Positions 1 through 13,745 of a DNA stretch of 64,000 bases are shown here, piece after piece. Below the pieces are notes generated by a model. It searched no databases. It saw only the letters and a list, made by a program, of their open reading frames with translations, and was not told the origin of the DNA. Each line of letters starts with the position of its first letter. The stretch's first letter is position 1. The stretch comes from Synchiropus splendidus. Lineage: Eukaryota; Chordata; Actinopteri; Syngnathiformes; Callionymidae. Position numbers and translations under genes: made by a program. The stretch lies in contig NC_071350.1 of NCBI RefSeq assembly GCF_027744825.2, positions 930,001 through 994,000 of the forward strand, written 5' to 3'.

Positions 1-2214
1 GTTCCGGAATCGACCTTATCTCAGGCTGAAAACGCGTTTCCTGCATTGTCGCATAACTTTGCAGGGAAGCTTCAGAACATCGAATTTTCACCTCCCACAA
101 TGGCAGAAATGGTCTGTCTAGTAGTTGCACATCAAATCTAAGCTGTCTGAAGTGTTTTTCCAGAATTATGAACATTTTTATGTTTGGCGTTCCGGAATCG
201 ACCTTATCACAGGCTGAAAACGCGTTTTACGCATTGTGCCATAACTTTGGTGCGAAGCTTCAGATCATCGAATATTTACCACCCACTATATCAGAAAGGG
301 TCTTTCTAGTAGTTGCACATCAAATCTAAGCTGTCTGAAGTGTTTTTCCAAAGTTAGCAACATTTTTATGTTTGTCGTTCTGAAATCAACCTCATCTCAG
401 GCTGAAAACGAGTTTTACGCATTGTGCCAGAACTTTGCAGGGAAGCTTCAGAACATTAATTTTTCACCTCCCACAATGGCAGAAAGGGTCTTTCTAGTAG
501 TTGCACATCAAATCTAAGCTGTCTGAAATGTTTTTCCAAAATTATCAACAGTTTTATGTTTGGCATTCCGGAATCGATCTTATCTCAGGCTGTAAACGCG
601 TTTTACGCATGGTGCCATAACTTTGCCGTGAAGCTTCAGAACATGAAATTTTCACCTCCCACAATGGCAGAAAGGGTCTTTCTAGTAGTTGCACGTGAAA
701 TCTAAGCTGTCTGAAGTGTTTTTCCAAAGTTGTCAACATTTTCATGTTTGGCGTTCCGGAATCGACCTTATCTCAGGCTGAAAACGCGTTTTACGCATTG
801 TGCCATAACTTAGCATAAAGCTTCAGAACATGAAATTTTCACCTCCCACTGTAGCAGAAAGGGTCTTTCTCGTAGTTGCACATCAAATCTAAGCTGTTTG
901 AAGTCTTTTTCGAAAGTTTTCAACATTTTTATGTTTGGTGTTCCTGAATCGACCTTATCTCAGGCTGAAAACGCGTTTTCTGCATTGTGCCATAACTTTG
1001 CAGGGAAGCTTCAGATCATGAAATGTTCATTTCCCACTACAGCAGAAAGGGTCTTTCTAGTAGTTGCACATCAAATCTAAGCTGTCTGAAGTGTTTTTCG
1101 AAAGTTTTCAACAGTTTTATGTTTGGTGTTCCTGAATCGACCTTTTCTCAGGCTGAAAACGCGTTTTCTGAATTGTGCCATAACTTTGCAGGGAAGCTTC
1201 AGAACATGACATTTTCACCTCCCACTATAGCATAACGGGTCTCTCTGTAGTTGCAAATCAAATCTAAGCTGTCTGAAGTGTTTTTCCAGAATTATGAACC
1301 TTTTTATGTTTGGCGTTCCGGAATCGACCTTATCTCTGGCTGAAAACGCGTTTTGCGCATTGTGCCATAACTTTGCAGGAAAGCTTCAGAACATGATATT
1401 TTCACCTCCCACTATAGCAGAAAGGGTCTTTCTAGTACTTGTACATCAAATCCTAGCTGTCTGAAGTGTTTTTCCGAAGTTATGAACATTTTTATGTTTG
1501 GCGTTCCGGAATTGACCTTATGTGAGGCTGAAAACGCGTTTTCTGCATTGTGACATAACTTTGCAGGGAAGCTTCAGAACATGAACTTTTAACCTCCCAC
1601 TATAGCAGAAAGGGTCTTTCTAGTAGTTGCACATCAAATCTAAGCGGTACGAAGTGTTTTTCCAAAGTTATCAACATTTTTATGTTTGGCGTTCCGGAAT
1701 CGACCTTATCTCAGGCTGAAAACGCGTTTCCTGCATTGTCGCATAACTTTGCAGGGAAGCTTCAGAACATCGAATTTTCACCTCCCACAATGGCAGAAAT
1801 GGTCTGTCTAGTAGTTGCACACCAAATCTAAGCTGTCTGAAGTGTTTTTCCAGAATTATGAACATTTTTATGTTTGGCGTTCCGGAATCGACCTTATCAC
1901 AGGCTGAAAACGCGTTTTACGCATTGTGCCATAACTTTGGTGCGAAGCTTCAGATCATCGAATATTTACCACCCACTATATCAGAAAGGGTCTTTCTAGT
2001 AGTTGCACATCAAATCTAAGCTGTTTGAATTGTTTTTCCAAAGTTATCAACATTTTTATGTTTGGCGTTCTGGTACCCACCTTATCTCAGGCTGAAAACG
2101 CGTTTTCTGCATTGTGCCATAACTTTGCAGGGAAGCTTCAGAACATGAAATTTCTACATCCCACTATAGCAGAAAGGGTCTTTCTAGTAGTTGCACATCA
2201 AATCTAAGCTGTTT

Positions 2215-4870
2215 GAAGTGTTTTTCCAAAGTTATCAACATTTTTATGTTTGGCGTACCGGAATCGACCTTATCTCAGGCTGAAAACGCGTTTTCTGCAT
2301 TGTGCCATAACTTTGCAGGGAAGCTTCAGAACATGAAATTTTAAACTTGCGCTATAGCAGAAAAGGTCTTTCTAGTAGTTGTACATCAAATTTATGCTGT
2401 CTGAAGTGTTTTTCCAAAGTTATCCACATTTTAATGTTTGGCGTTCCGGAATCGACCTTATCTCAGGCTGAAAACGTGTTTTACGCATTGTGCCTTAAAT
2501 TTGCATAAAGCTTCAGAACATGAAATTTTCACCTCCCACTATAGCAGAAAGGGTCTTTCTAGTAGTTGCACATTAAATCTAAGCTGTCAGAAGTGTTATT
2601 CCAAAGTAATCAACATTTTTACGTTTGGCGTTTTGGAAACCACCTTATCTCAGGCTGAAAACGGGTTTTCTGCATTGTGCCATAACTTCTCAGGGAAGCT
2701 TCAGAACATGAAATGTTCACCTCCCACTATAGCAGATAGGGTCTTTCTAGTAGTTGCACATCAAATCTAAGCTGTCTGAAGTGTTTTTCGAAAGCTATCA
2801 ACATTTTTTAGATTGGCGTTTCGGAAACGACCTTATCTCGGGCTGAAAACGCGTTTTCTGCATTGTGCCATAACTTTGCAGGAAACTTCAAAATATGAAA
2901 TTCTAACCTCCCACTATTGCAGAAAGGGTCTGTCTTGTAGTTGCACATCAAATCTAAGCTGTCTGAAATGTTTTTCCAAAGTTATCTACATTTTTATGTT
3001 TGGCGTTCCGGAATCGACCTCATCTCAGGCTGAAAACGCTTTTTACGCATTGTGCCATAACTTTGTAGGGAAGCTTCAGAACATTAATTTTTCACCTCCC
3101 ACAATGGCAGAAAGGGTCTTTCTAGTAGTTGCACATCAAATCTAAGCTGTCTGAAGTGTTTTTCCAAAATTATCAACAGTTTTACGTTTGGCGTTCCGGA
3201 ATCAACATTATCTCAGGCTGAAAACGCATTTTCTGCATTGTGCCATAACTTTGTAAGGAAGCTTCAGAACATGAAATTTTCACCTCCCACTATAGCAGAA
3301 AGGGTCTTTCTAGTAGTTGCACATCAAATCGAAGCTGTTTGAATTGTTTTTCCAAAGTTATCAACATTTTAATGTTTGGCGTTCTGTTACCCATCTTATC
3401 TCAGGCTGAAAACGCGTTTTCTGCATTGTGCCATAACTTTGCAGGGAAGCTTCAGAACATGAAATTTCTACATCCCACTATAGCAGAAAGGATATTTCTA
3501 GTAGTTGCACATCAAATCTAAGCTGTTTGAAGTGTTTTTCCAAAGTAATCAACATTTTTAAGTTTGGCGTTCCGGAATCAACCTTATCTGAGGCTGAAAA
3601 CGCGTTTTACACATTGTGCCATAACTTTGCAGGAAAGCTTCAGAACATGAAATTTTCAACTCCCACTATAGCAGAAAGGCTCTTTCTAGTAGTTGCACAT
3701 CAAATCTAAGCTGTCTGAAGTGTTTTTCCAGAATTATGAACATGTTTATGTTTGGCGTTCCGGAATCGACCTTATCTCAGACTGAAAACGCATTTTACGC
3801 ATTACGCCATAACTTTGGAGGGAAGCTTCAGAACATCGAATTTTCAATACCCACTATATCAGAAAGCGTCTTTCTAGTAGTTGCACATCAAATCTAAGCA
3901 GTCTGAAGTGTTTTTCCAAAGTTATCAACATTTTTATGTTTGGCGTACCGGAATCGACCTTATCTCAGGCTGAAAACGCGTTTTCTGCATTGTGCCATAA
4001 CTTTGCAGGGAAGCTTCAGAACATGAAATTTTAAACTTGCGCTATAGCAGAAAAGGTCTTTCTAGTAGTTGTACATCAAATTTATGCTGTCTGAAGTGTT
4101 TTTCCAAAGTTATCCACAATTTAATGTTTGGCGTTCCGGAATCAACCTTATCTCAGGCTGAAAACGTGTTTTACGCATTGTGCCTTAAATTTGCATACAG
4201 CTTCAGAACATGAAATTTTCACCTCCCACTATAGCAGAAAGGGTCTTTCTAGTAGTTGCACATTAAATCTAAGCTGTCAGAAGTGTTATTCCAAAGTAAT
4301 CAACATTTTTACGTTTGGCGTTTTGGAAACCACCTTATCTCAGGCTGAAAACACGTTTTCTGCATTGTGCCATAACTTCTCAGGGAAGCTTCAGAACATG
4401 AAATGTTCACCTCCCACTATAGCAGATAGGGTCTTTCTAGTAGTTGCACATCAAATCTAAGCTGTCTGAAGTGTTTTTCGAAAGCTATCAACATTTTTTA
4501 GATTGGCGTTTCGGAAACGACCTTATCTCGGGCTGAAAACGCGTTTTCTGCATTGTGCCATAACTTTGCAGGAAACTTCAAAATATGAAATTCTAACCTC
4601 CCACTATAGCAGAAAGGGTCTGTCTTGTAGTTGCACATCAAATCTAAGCTGTCTGAAATGTTTTTCCAAAGTTATCTACATTTTTATGTTTGGCGTTCCG
4701 GAATCGACCTTATCTCAGGCTGAAAACGCTTTTTACGCATTGTGCCATAACTTTGCAGGGAAGCTTCAGAACATTAATTTTTCACCTCCCACAATGGCAG
4801 AAAGGGTCTTTCTAGTAGTTGCACATCAAATCTAAGCTGTCTGAAGTGTTTTTCCAAAATTATCAACAGT
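2215..4870 (+). repeat. 9-monomer (1690 bp) offset duplication
   Basis: Sequence from about 2215 to 3180 recurs at about 3905-4870 with a constant 1690-bp offset (nine monomers). Shared oddities mark it: the GGCGTACCGG variant, AAACTTGCGCTATAGC near 2343 and 4033, a TTATCCACA variant, a truncated TTTGCATA at the HindIII-proximal site, and TTTTTTAGATTGGCG near 2810 and 4500. The right-hand copy overlaps the start of the larger 17-monomer repeat, so the duplications are nested or successive. Confidence 0.85.
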
Positions 4871-7853
4871 TTTATGTTTGGCATTCCGGAATCGATCTTA
4901 TCTCAGGCTGTAAACGCGTTTTACGCATGGTGCCATAACTTTGCCGTGAAGCTTCAGAACATGAAATTTGCACCTCCCACAATGGCAGAAAGGGTCTTTC
5001 TAGTAGTTGCACGTGAAATCTAAGCTGTCTGAAGTGTTTTTCCAAAGTTGTCAACATTTTCATGTTTGGCGTTCCGGAATCGACCTTATCTCAGGCTGAA
5101 AACGCGTTTTACGCATTGTGCCATAACTTAGCATAAAGCTTCAGAACATGAAATTTTCACCTCCCACTATAGCAGAAAGGGTCTTTCTGGTAGTTGCACA
5201 TCAAATCTAAGCTGTCTGTAGAGTTTTTCCTGAGTTATCAACATTTTTATGTTTGGCGTTCCGGAATCGACCTTATCTCAGGCTTAAAACGCGTTTTCTG
5301 CATTGTGCCATAACATTGCAGGGAAGCTTTAGAACATGAAATTTTCACCTCCCACTTCAGCAGAAAGGGTATTTCTAGTAGTTGCACATCAAATCTAAGC
5401 TGTCTGTAGAGTTTTTCCTGAGTTATCAAAATTTTTATGTTTGGCGTTCCGGAATCGACCTTATCTCAGGCTGAAAACGCGTTTTCGGCATTGTGCCATA
5501 ACTTTGCAGGGAAGCTTTAGAACATGAAATTTTCACCTCCCACTTCAGCAGAAAGGGTATTTCTAGTAGTTGCACAACAAATCTAAGCTGTCTGAAGTGT
5601 TTTTCGAAAGTTATCAAGATTTTTATGTTTGGCGTTCCGGAATCGACCTTATCTCTGGCTGAAAACGCGTTTTGCGCATTGTGCCATAACTTTGCAGGAA
5701 AGCTTCAGAACATGATATTTTCACCTCCCACTATAGCAGAAAGGGTCTTTCTAGTACTTGTACATCATATCCTAGCTGTCTGAAGTGTTTTTCCAAAGTT
5801 ATGAACATTTTTATGTTTGGCGTTCCGGAATTGACCTTATCTCAGGCTGAAAACGCGTTGTCTGCATTGTGACATAACTTTGCAGGGAAGCTTCAGAACA
5901 TGAACTTTTAACCTCCCATTATAGCAGAAAGGGTCTTTCTTGTAGTTGCACATCAAATCTAAGCAGTACGAAGTGTTTTTCCAAAGTTATCAACATTTTT
6001 ATGTTTGGCGTTCCGGAATCGACCTTATCTCAGGCTGAAAACGCGTTTCCTGCATTGTCGCATAACTTTGCAGGGAAGCTTCAGAACATCGAATTTTCAC
6101 CTCCCACAATGGCAGAAATGGTCTGTCTAGTAGTTGCACATCAAATCTAAGCTGTCTGAAGTGTTTTTCCAGAATTATGAACATTTTTATGTGTGGCGTT
6201 CCGGAATCGACCTTATCACAGGCTGAAAACGCGTTTTACGCATTGTGCCATAACTTTGGTGCGAAGCTTCAGATCATCGAATATTTACCACCCACTATAT
6301 CAGAAAGGGTCTTTCTAGTAGTTGCACATCAAATCTAAGCTGTCTGAAGTGTTTTTCCAAAGTTAGCAACATTTTTATGTTTGTCGTTCTGAAATCAACC
6401 TCATCTCAGGCTGAAAACGAGTTTTACGCATTGTGCCAGAACTTTGCAGGGAAGCTTCAGAACATTAATTTTTCACCTCCCACAATGGCAGAAAGGGTCT
6501 TTCTAGTAGTTGCACATCAAATCTAAGCTGTCTGAAGTGTTTTTCCAAAATTATCAACAGTTTTATGTTTGGCATTCCGGAATCGATCTTATCTCAGGCT
6601 GTAAACGCGTTTTACGCATGGTGCCATAACTTTGCCGTGAAGCTTCAGAACATGAAATTTTCACCTCCCACAATGGCAGAAAGGGTCTTTCTAGTAGTTG
6701 CACGTGAAATCTAAGCTGTCTGAAGTGTTTTTCCAAAGTTGTCAACATTTTCATGTTTGGCGTTCCGGAATCGACCTTATCTCAGGCTGAAAACGCGTTT
6801 TACGCATTGTGCCATAATTTAGCATAAAGCTTCAGAACATGAAATTTTCACCTCCCACTGTAGCAGAAAGGGTCTTTCTCGTAGTTGCACATCAAATCTA
6901 AGCTGTTTGAAGTCTTTTTCGAAAGTTTTCAACATTTTTATGTTTGGTGTTCCTGAATCGACCTTATCTCAGGCTGAAAACGCGTTTTCTGCATTGTGCC
7001 ATAACTTTGCAGGGAAGCTTCAGATCATGAAATGTTCATTTCCCACTACAGCAGAAAGGGTCTTTCTAGTAGTTGCACATCAAATCTAAGCTGTCTGAAG
7101 TGTTTTTCGAAAGTTTTCAACAGTTTTATGTTTGGTGTTCCTGAATCGACCTTTTCTCAGGCTGAAAACGCGTTTTCTGAATTGTGCCATAACTTTGCAG
7201 GGAAGCTTCAGAACATGACATTTTCACCTCCCACTATAGCATAACGGGTCTCTCTGTAGTTGCAAATCAAATCTAAGCTGTCTGAAGTGTTTTTCCAGAA
7301 TTATGAACCTTTTTATGTTTGGCGTTCCGGAATCGACCTTATCTCTGGCTGAAAACGCGTTTTGCGCATTGTGCCATAACTTTGCAGGAAAGCTTCAGAA
7401 CATGATATTTTCACCTCCCACAATAGCAGAAAGGGTCTTTCTAGTACTTGTACATCAAATCCTAGCTGTCTGAAGTGTTTTTCCGAAGTTATGAACATTT
7501 TTAAGTTTGGCGTTCCGGAATCAACCTTATCTGAGGCTGAAAATGCGTTTTACGCATTGTGCCATAACTTTGCAGGAAAGCTTCAGAACATGAAATTTTC
7601 AACTCCCAATATAGCAGAAAGGCTCTTTCTAGTAGTTGCACATCAAATCTAAGCTGTCTAAAGAGTTTTTCCAAAGTTATCACTATTTTTATGTTTGGCG
7701 TTCCGGAATCGACCTTCTCTCAGGCTGAAAACGCGTTTCCTGCATTGTGGCATAACTTTGCAGGGAAGCTTCAGAACATCGAATTTTCACCTCCCACAAT
7801 GGCAGAAATGGTCTTTCTAGTAGTTGCACATCAAATCTAAGCTGTCTGAAGTG
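4661..7853 (+). repeat. Higher-order repeat of 17 monomers, copy 1 (3193 bp)
   Basis: First of two adjacent copies of a 3193-bp block (17 x about 187.8 bp). Private variants found in the same order 3193 bp downstream include the GCATGGTGCC monomer, paired CTGTCTGTAGAG monomers near 5215 and 5400, GCATTGTCGCATAAC near 6052, GTGCGAAGCTTCAGATC near 6260 and the early-stop monomer TATAGCATAACGGG near 7237. Only a handful of single-base differences between copies are visible (for example near 5835, 6194 and 7331). The left edge is uncertain by about 50 bp because flanking monomers are similar. Confidence 0.9.
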
Positions 7854-10800
7854 TTTTTCCAAAGTTATCTACATTTTTATGTTTGGCGTTCCGGAATCGA
7901 CCTTATCTCAGGCTGAAAACGCTTTTTACGCATTGTGCCATAACTTTGCAGGGAAGCTTCAGAACATTAATTTTTCACCTCCCACAATGGCAGAAAGGGT
8001 CTTTCTAGTAGTTGCACATCAAATCTAAGCTGTCTGAAGTGTTTTTCCAAAATTATCAACAGTTTTATGTTTGGCATTCCGGAATCGATCTTATCTCAGG
8101 CTGTAAACGCGTTTTACGCATGGTGCCATAACTTTGCCGTGAAGCTTCAGAACATGAAATTTGCACCTCCCACAATGGCAGAAAGGGTCTTTCTAGTAGT
8201 TGCACGTGAAATCTAAGCTGTCTGAAGTGTTTTTCCAAAGTTGTCAACATTTTCATGTTTGGCGTTCCGGAATCGACCTTATCTCAGGCTGAAAACGCGT
8301 TTTACGCATTGTGCCATAACTTAGCATAAAGCTTCAGAACATGAAATTTTCACCTCCCACTATAGCAGAAAGGGTCTTTCTGGTAGTTGCACATCAAATC
8401 TAAGCTGTCTGTAGAGTTTTTCCTGAGTTATCAACATTTTTATGTTTGGCGTTCCGGAATCGACCTTATCTCAGGCTTAAAACGCGTTTTCTGCATTGTG
8501 CCATAACATTGCAGGGAAGCTTTAGAACATGAAATTTTCACCTCCCACTTCAGCAGAAAGGGTATTTCTAGTAGTTGCACATCAAATCTAAGCTGTCTGT
8601 AGAGTTTTTCCTGAGTTATCAAAATTTTTATGTTTGGCGTTCCGGAATCGACCTTATCTCAGGCTGAAAACGCGTTTTCGGCATTGTGCCATAACTTTGC
8701 AGGGAAGCTTTAGAACATGAAATTTTCACCTCCCACTTCAGCAGAAAGGGTATTTCTAGTAGTTGCACAACAAATCTAAGCTGTCTGAAGTGTTTTTCGA
8801 AAGTTATCAAGATTTTTATGTTTGGCGTTCCGGAATCGACCTTATCTCTGGCTGAAAACGCGTTTTGCGCATTGTGCCATAACTTTGCAGGAAAGCTTCA
8901 GAACATGATATTTTCACCTCCCACTATAGCAGAAAGGGTCTTTCTAGTACTTGTACATCATATCCTAGCTGTCTGAAGTGTTTTTCCAAAGTTATGAACA
9001 TTTTTATGTTTGGCGTTCCGGAATTGACCTTATGTGAGGCTGAAAACGCGTTGTCTGCATTGTGACATAACTTTGCAGGGAAGCTTCAGAACATGAACTT
9101 TTAACCTCCCATTATAGCAGAAAGGGTCTTTCTTGTAGTTGCACATCAAATCTAAGCAGTACGAAGTGTTTTTCCAAAGTTATCAACATTTTTATATTTG
9201 GCGTTCCGGAATCGACCTTATCTCAGGCTGAAAACGCGTTTCCTGCATTGTCGCATAACTTTGCAGGGAAGCTTCAGAACATCGAATTTTCACCTCCCAC
9301 AATGGCAGAAATGGTCTGTCTAGTAGTTGCACATCAAATCTAAGCTGTCTGAAGTGTTTTTCCAGAATTATGAACATTTTTATGTTTGGCGTTCCGGAAT
9401 CGACCTTATCACAGGCTGAAAACGCGTTTTACGCATTGTGCCATAACTTTGGTGCGAAGCTTCAGATCATCGAATATTTACCACCCACTATATCAGAAAG
9501 GGTCTTTCTAGTAGTTGCACATCAAATCTAAGCTGTCTGAAGTGTTTTTCCAAAGTTAGCAACATTTTTATGTTTGTCGTTCTGAAATCAACCTCATCTC
9601 AGGCTGAAAACGAGTTTTACGCATTGTGCCAGAACTTTGCAGGGAAGCTTCAGAACATTAATTTTTCACCTCCCACAATGGCAGAAAGGGTCTTTCTAGT
9701 AGTTGCACATCAAATCTAAGCTGTCTGAAGTGTTTTTCCAAAATTATCAACAGTTTTATGTTTGGCATTCCGGAATCGATCTTATCTCAGGCTGTAAACG
9801 CGTTTTACGCATGGTGCCATAACTTTGCCGTGAAGCTTCAGAACATGAAATTTTCACCTCCCACAATGGCAGAAAGGGTCTTTCTAGTAGTTGCACGTGA
9901 AATCTAAGCTGTCTGAAGTGTTTTTCCAAAGTTGTCAACATTTTCATGTTTGGCGTTCCGGAATCGACCTTATCTCAGGCTGAAAACGCGTTTTACGCAT
10001 TGTGCCATAACTTAGCATAAAGCTTCAGAACATGAAATTTTCACCTCCCACTGTAGCAGAAAGGGTCTTTCTCGTAGTTGCACATCAAATCTAAGCTGTT
10101 TGAAGTCTTTTTCGAAAGTTTTCAACATTTTTATGTTTGGTGTTCCTGAATCGACCTTATCTCAGGCTGAAAACGCGTTTTCTGCATTGTGCCATAACTT
10201 TGCAGGGAAGCTTCAGATCATGAAATGTTCATTTCCCACTACAGCAGAAAGGGTCTTTCTAGTAGTTGCACATCAAATCTAAGCTGTCTGAAGTGTTTTT
10301 CGAAAGTTTTCAACAGTTTTATGTTTGGTGTTCCTGAATCGACCTTTTCTCAGGCTGAAAACGCGTTTTCTGAATTGTGCCATAACTTTGCAGGGAAGCT
10401 TCAGAACATGACATTTTCACCTCCCACTATAGCATAACGGGTCTCTCTGTAGTTGCAAATCAAATCTAAGCTGTCTGAAGTGTTTTTCCAGAATTATGAA
10501 CCTTTTTATGTTTGGCGTTCCAGAATCGACCTTATCTCTGGCTGAAAACGCGTTTTGCGCATTGTGCCATAACTTTGCAGGAAAGCTTCAGAACATGATA
10601 TTTTCACCTCCCACAATAGCAGAAAGGGTCTTTCTAGTACTTGTACATCAAATCCTAGCTGTCTGAAGTGTTTTTCCGAAGTTATGAACATTTTTAAGTT
10701 TGGCGTTCCGGAATCAACCTTATCTGAGGCTGAAAATGCGTTTTACGCATTGTGCCATAACTTTGCAGGAAAGCTTCAGAACATGAAATTTTCAACTCCC

Positions 10801-11052
10801 AATATAGCAGAAAGGCTCTTTCTAGTAGTTGCACATCAAATCTAAGCTGTCTAAAGAGTTTTTCCAAAGTTATCACTATTTTTATGTTTGGCGTTCCGGA
10901 ATCGACCTTCTCTCAGGCTGAAAACGCGTTTCCTGCATTGTGGCATAACTTTGCAGGGAAGCTTCAGAACATCGAATTTTCACCTCCCACAATGGCAGAA
11001 ATGGTCTTTCTAGTAGTTGCACATCAAATCTAAGCTGTCTGAAGTGTTTTTC
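7854..11052 (+). repeat. Higher-order repeat of 17 monomers, copy 2
   Basis: Direct tandem copy of the preceding 17-monomer block. It stops matching at about 11053, where CCAGAATTATGAAC replaces CCAAAGTTATCTAC. From 6010 onward the block also matches the start of the window at an offset of 6009 bp (1-1493 against 6010-7502), so at least a partial further copy lies at the left edge. Differences from copy 1 include TATGTGAGG near 9030 and CCAGAATCG near 10521. Confidence 0.9.
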
Positions 11053-12757
11053 CAGAATTATGAACATGTTTATGTTTGGCGTTCCGGAATCGACCTTATC
11101 TCAGACTGAAAACGCATTTTACGCATTACGCCATAACTTTGGAGGGAAGCTTCAGAACATCGAATTTTCAATACCCACTATATCAGAAAGGGTCTTTCTA
11201 GTAGTTGCACATCAAATCTAAGCAGTCTGAAGTGTTTTTCCAAAGTTATCAACATTTTTATGTTTGGCGTACCGGAATCGACCTTATCTCAGGCTGAAAA
11301 CGCGTTTTCTGCATTGTGCCATAACTCTGCAGGGAAGCTTCAGAACATGAAATTTTAAACTTGCGCTATAGCAGAAAAGGTCTTTCTAGTAGTTGTACAT
11401 CAAATTTATGCTGTCTGAAGTGTTTTTCCAAAGTTATCCACATTTTAATGTTTGGCGTTCCGGAATCGACCTTATCTCAGGCTGAAAACGTGTTTTACGC
11501 ATTGTGCCTTAAATTTGCATAAAGCTTCAGAACATGAAATTTTCACCTCCCACTATAGCAGAAAGGGTCTTTCTAGTAGTTGCACATTAAATCTAAGCTG
11601 TCAGAAGTGTTTTTCGAAAGCTATCAACATTTTTTACATTGGCGTTTCGGAAACGACCTTATCTCGGGCTGAAAACGCGTTTTCTGCATTGTGCCATAAC
11701 TTTGCAGGAAACTTCAAAATATGAAATTCTAACCTCCCACTATTGCAGAAAGGGTCTGTCTTGTAGTTGCACATCAAATCTAAGCTGTCTGAAATGTTTT
11801 TCCAAAGTTATCTACATTTTTATGTTTGGCTTTCCGGAATCGACCTTATCTCAGGCTGAAAACGCTTTTTACGCATTGTGCCATAACTTTGCAGGGAAGC
11901 TTCAGAACATTAATTTTTCACCTCCCACAATGGCAGAAAGGGTCTTTCTAGTAGTTGCACATCAAATCTAAGCTGTCTGAAGTGTTTTTCCAAAATTATC
12001 AACAGTTTTATGTTTGGCATTCCGGAATCGACCTTATCTCAGGCTGTAAACGCGTTTTACGCATGGTGCCATAACTTTGCCGTGAAGCTTCAGAACATGA
12101 AATTTTCACCTCCCACAATGGCAGAAAGGGTCTTTCTAGTAGTTGCACGTGAAATCTAAGCTGTCTGAAGTGTTTTTCCAAAGTTGTCAACATTTTCATG
12201 TTTGGCGTTCCGGAATCGACCTTATCTCAGGCTGAAAACGCGTTTTACGCATTGTGCCATAACTTAGCATAAAGCTTCAGAACATGAAATTTTCACCTCC
12301 CACTATAGCAGAAAGGGTCTTTCTGGTAGTTGCACATCAAATCTAAGCTGTCTGTAGAGTTTTTCCTGAGTTATCAACATTTTTATGTTTGGCGTTCCGG
12401 AATCGACCTTATCTCAGGCTTAAAACGCGTTTTCTGCATTGTGCCATAACATTGCAGGGAAGCTTTAGAACATGAAATTTTCACCTCCCACTTCAGCAGA
12501 AAGGGTATTTCTAGTAGTTGCACATCAAATCTAAGCTGTCTGTAGAGTTTTTCCTGAGTTATCAAAATTTTTATGTTTGGCGTTCCGGAAACGACCTTAT
12601 CTCAGGCTGAAAACGCGTTTTCGGCATTGTGCCATAACTTTGCAGGGAAGCTTTAGAACATGAAATTTTCACCTCCCACTTCAGCAGAAAGGGTATTTGT
12701 AGTAGTTGCACAACAAATCTAAGCTGTCTGAAGTGTTTTTCGAAAGTTATCAACATT
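11053..12757 (+). repeat. Partial copy of the 3729-5640 monomer series
   Basis: This run matches the series beginning near 3729 (CAGACTGAAAACGC followed by GCATTACGCC) and ending near 5640. One monomer is missing: at about 11600 the sequence passes directly from the monomer equivalent to 4280 to the one equivalent to 4470. Downstream it matches 4872-5620 at an offset of 7136 bp. After about 12757 the match ends and irregular monomers follow. Confidence 0.8.
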
Positions 12758-13710
12758 TTTATGTTTGGCGTTCCGGAATCGACCTTATCTCAGGATGAAA
12801 AATCGTTTTCTGCATTGTCCCATAACTTTGCAGGGAAGCTTCAGAACATGAAATTCTGACCTAACAATATAGCAGAAAGGGTCTTTCTAGTAGTTGCACA
12901 TCAAATCTTAGCTGTCTGATGTGTTTTTCCAAAGTTATCAACATTTTTATGTTTGGCGTTCCGGAATCGTCCTTATCTCAGGCTGAAAACGAGTTTTACG
13001 CATTGTGCAATAACTTTGCAGGGAAGCTTCAGAACATGAAATTTTCACCTCCCACTATAGCAGAAAGGGTCTTTCTCGTACTTGCACATCAAATCTAAGC
13101 TGTCTGAAGTGTTTTTCGAAGGTTTTCAACATTTTTATGTTTGGCGTTCCGGAACCCGCCTTATCTCAGGCTGTAAACGCGTTTTCTGCAATGTGCCATA
13201 ACTTTGCAGGGAAGCTTCAGAACATGAAATTTTCAACTTCCACTATAGCAGAAAGGCTCTTTCCAGCAGTTGCACATCAAATCTAAGCTGTCTGAAGTGT
13301 TTTTCCAAAGTTATCAACATTTTTATGTTTGGCGTTCCGGAACCCACCTTATCTCAGGCTGTAAACGCGTTTTCTGCATTGTGCCATAACTTTGGAGGGA
13401 AGCTTCAGAACATGAAATTTTAACCTGCCACTATTGCAGAAAGGGTCCTTCTAGTAGTTGCACATCAAATCTAACCTGTCTGAAGTGTTTTTCCAAAGTT
13501 ATCAACATTCTTATGTTTGGCGTTCCGGAAACAACCTTATCTCAGGCTGAAAACGCGTTTTCTGCATGGTGTCATCACTTTGCAGGAAAGCTGCAGAATA
13601 TGAAATTTTCACCTCCCACTATAGCAGAAAGGGTCTTTCTAGTAGTTGCACAACAAATCTAAGCTGTCTGATGTGCTTTTCGAAAGTTATCAACATTTTT
13701 TTGTTTGGCG

Positions 13711-13745
13711 TTCCGGATCGCACCTTATTGAAAACGCATTTTCTG
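13711..13745 (+). repeat. Monomer deletion variant shared at three distant loci
   Basis: GTTCCGGATCGCACCTTATT followed by GAAAACGCATTTTC lacks about seven bases of the consensus. The same variant stands near 33560 and 40510 (the latter with TTTAAAACGC). The preceding monomer with GTGTCATCACTTTGCAGG and AGCTGCAGAATATG accompanies it near 13570 and in closely similar form near 40370, and that monomer also occurs alone near 29075. Confidence 0.75.

Noticed and set aside
2420..2428. TTATCCACA, a perfect match to a bacterial DnaA box (also near 4110)
   Set aside because: It is a one-base variant of the monomer's TTATCAACA in eukaryotic satellite. No other feature of a bacterial origin is present.
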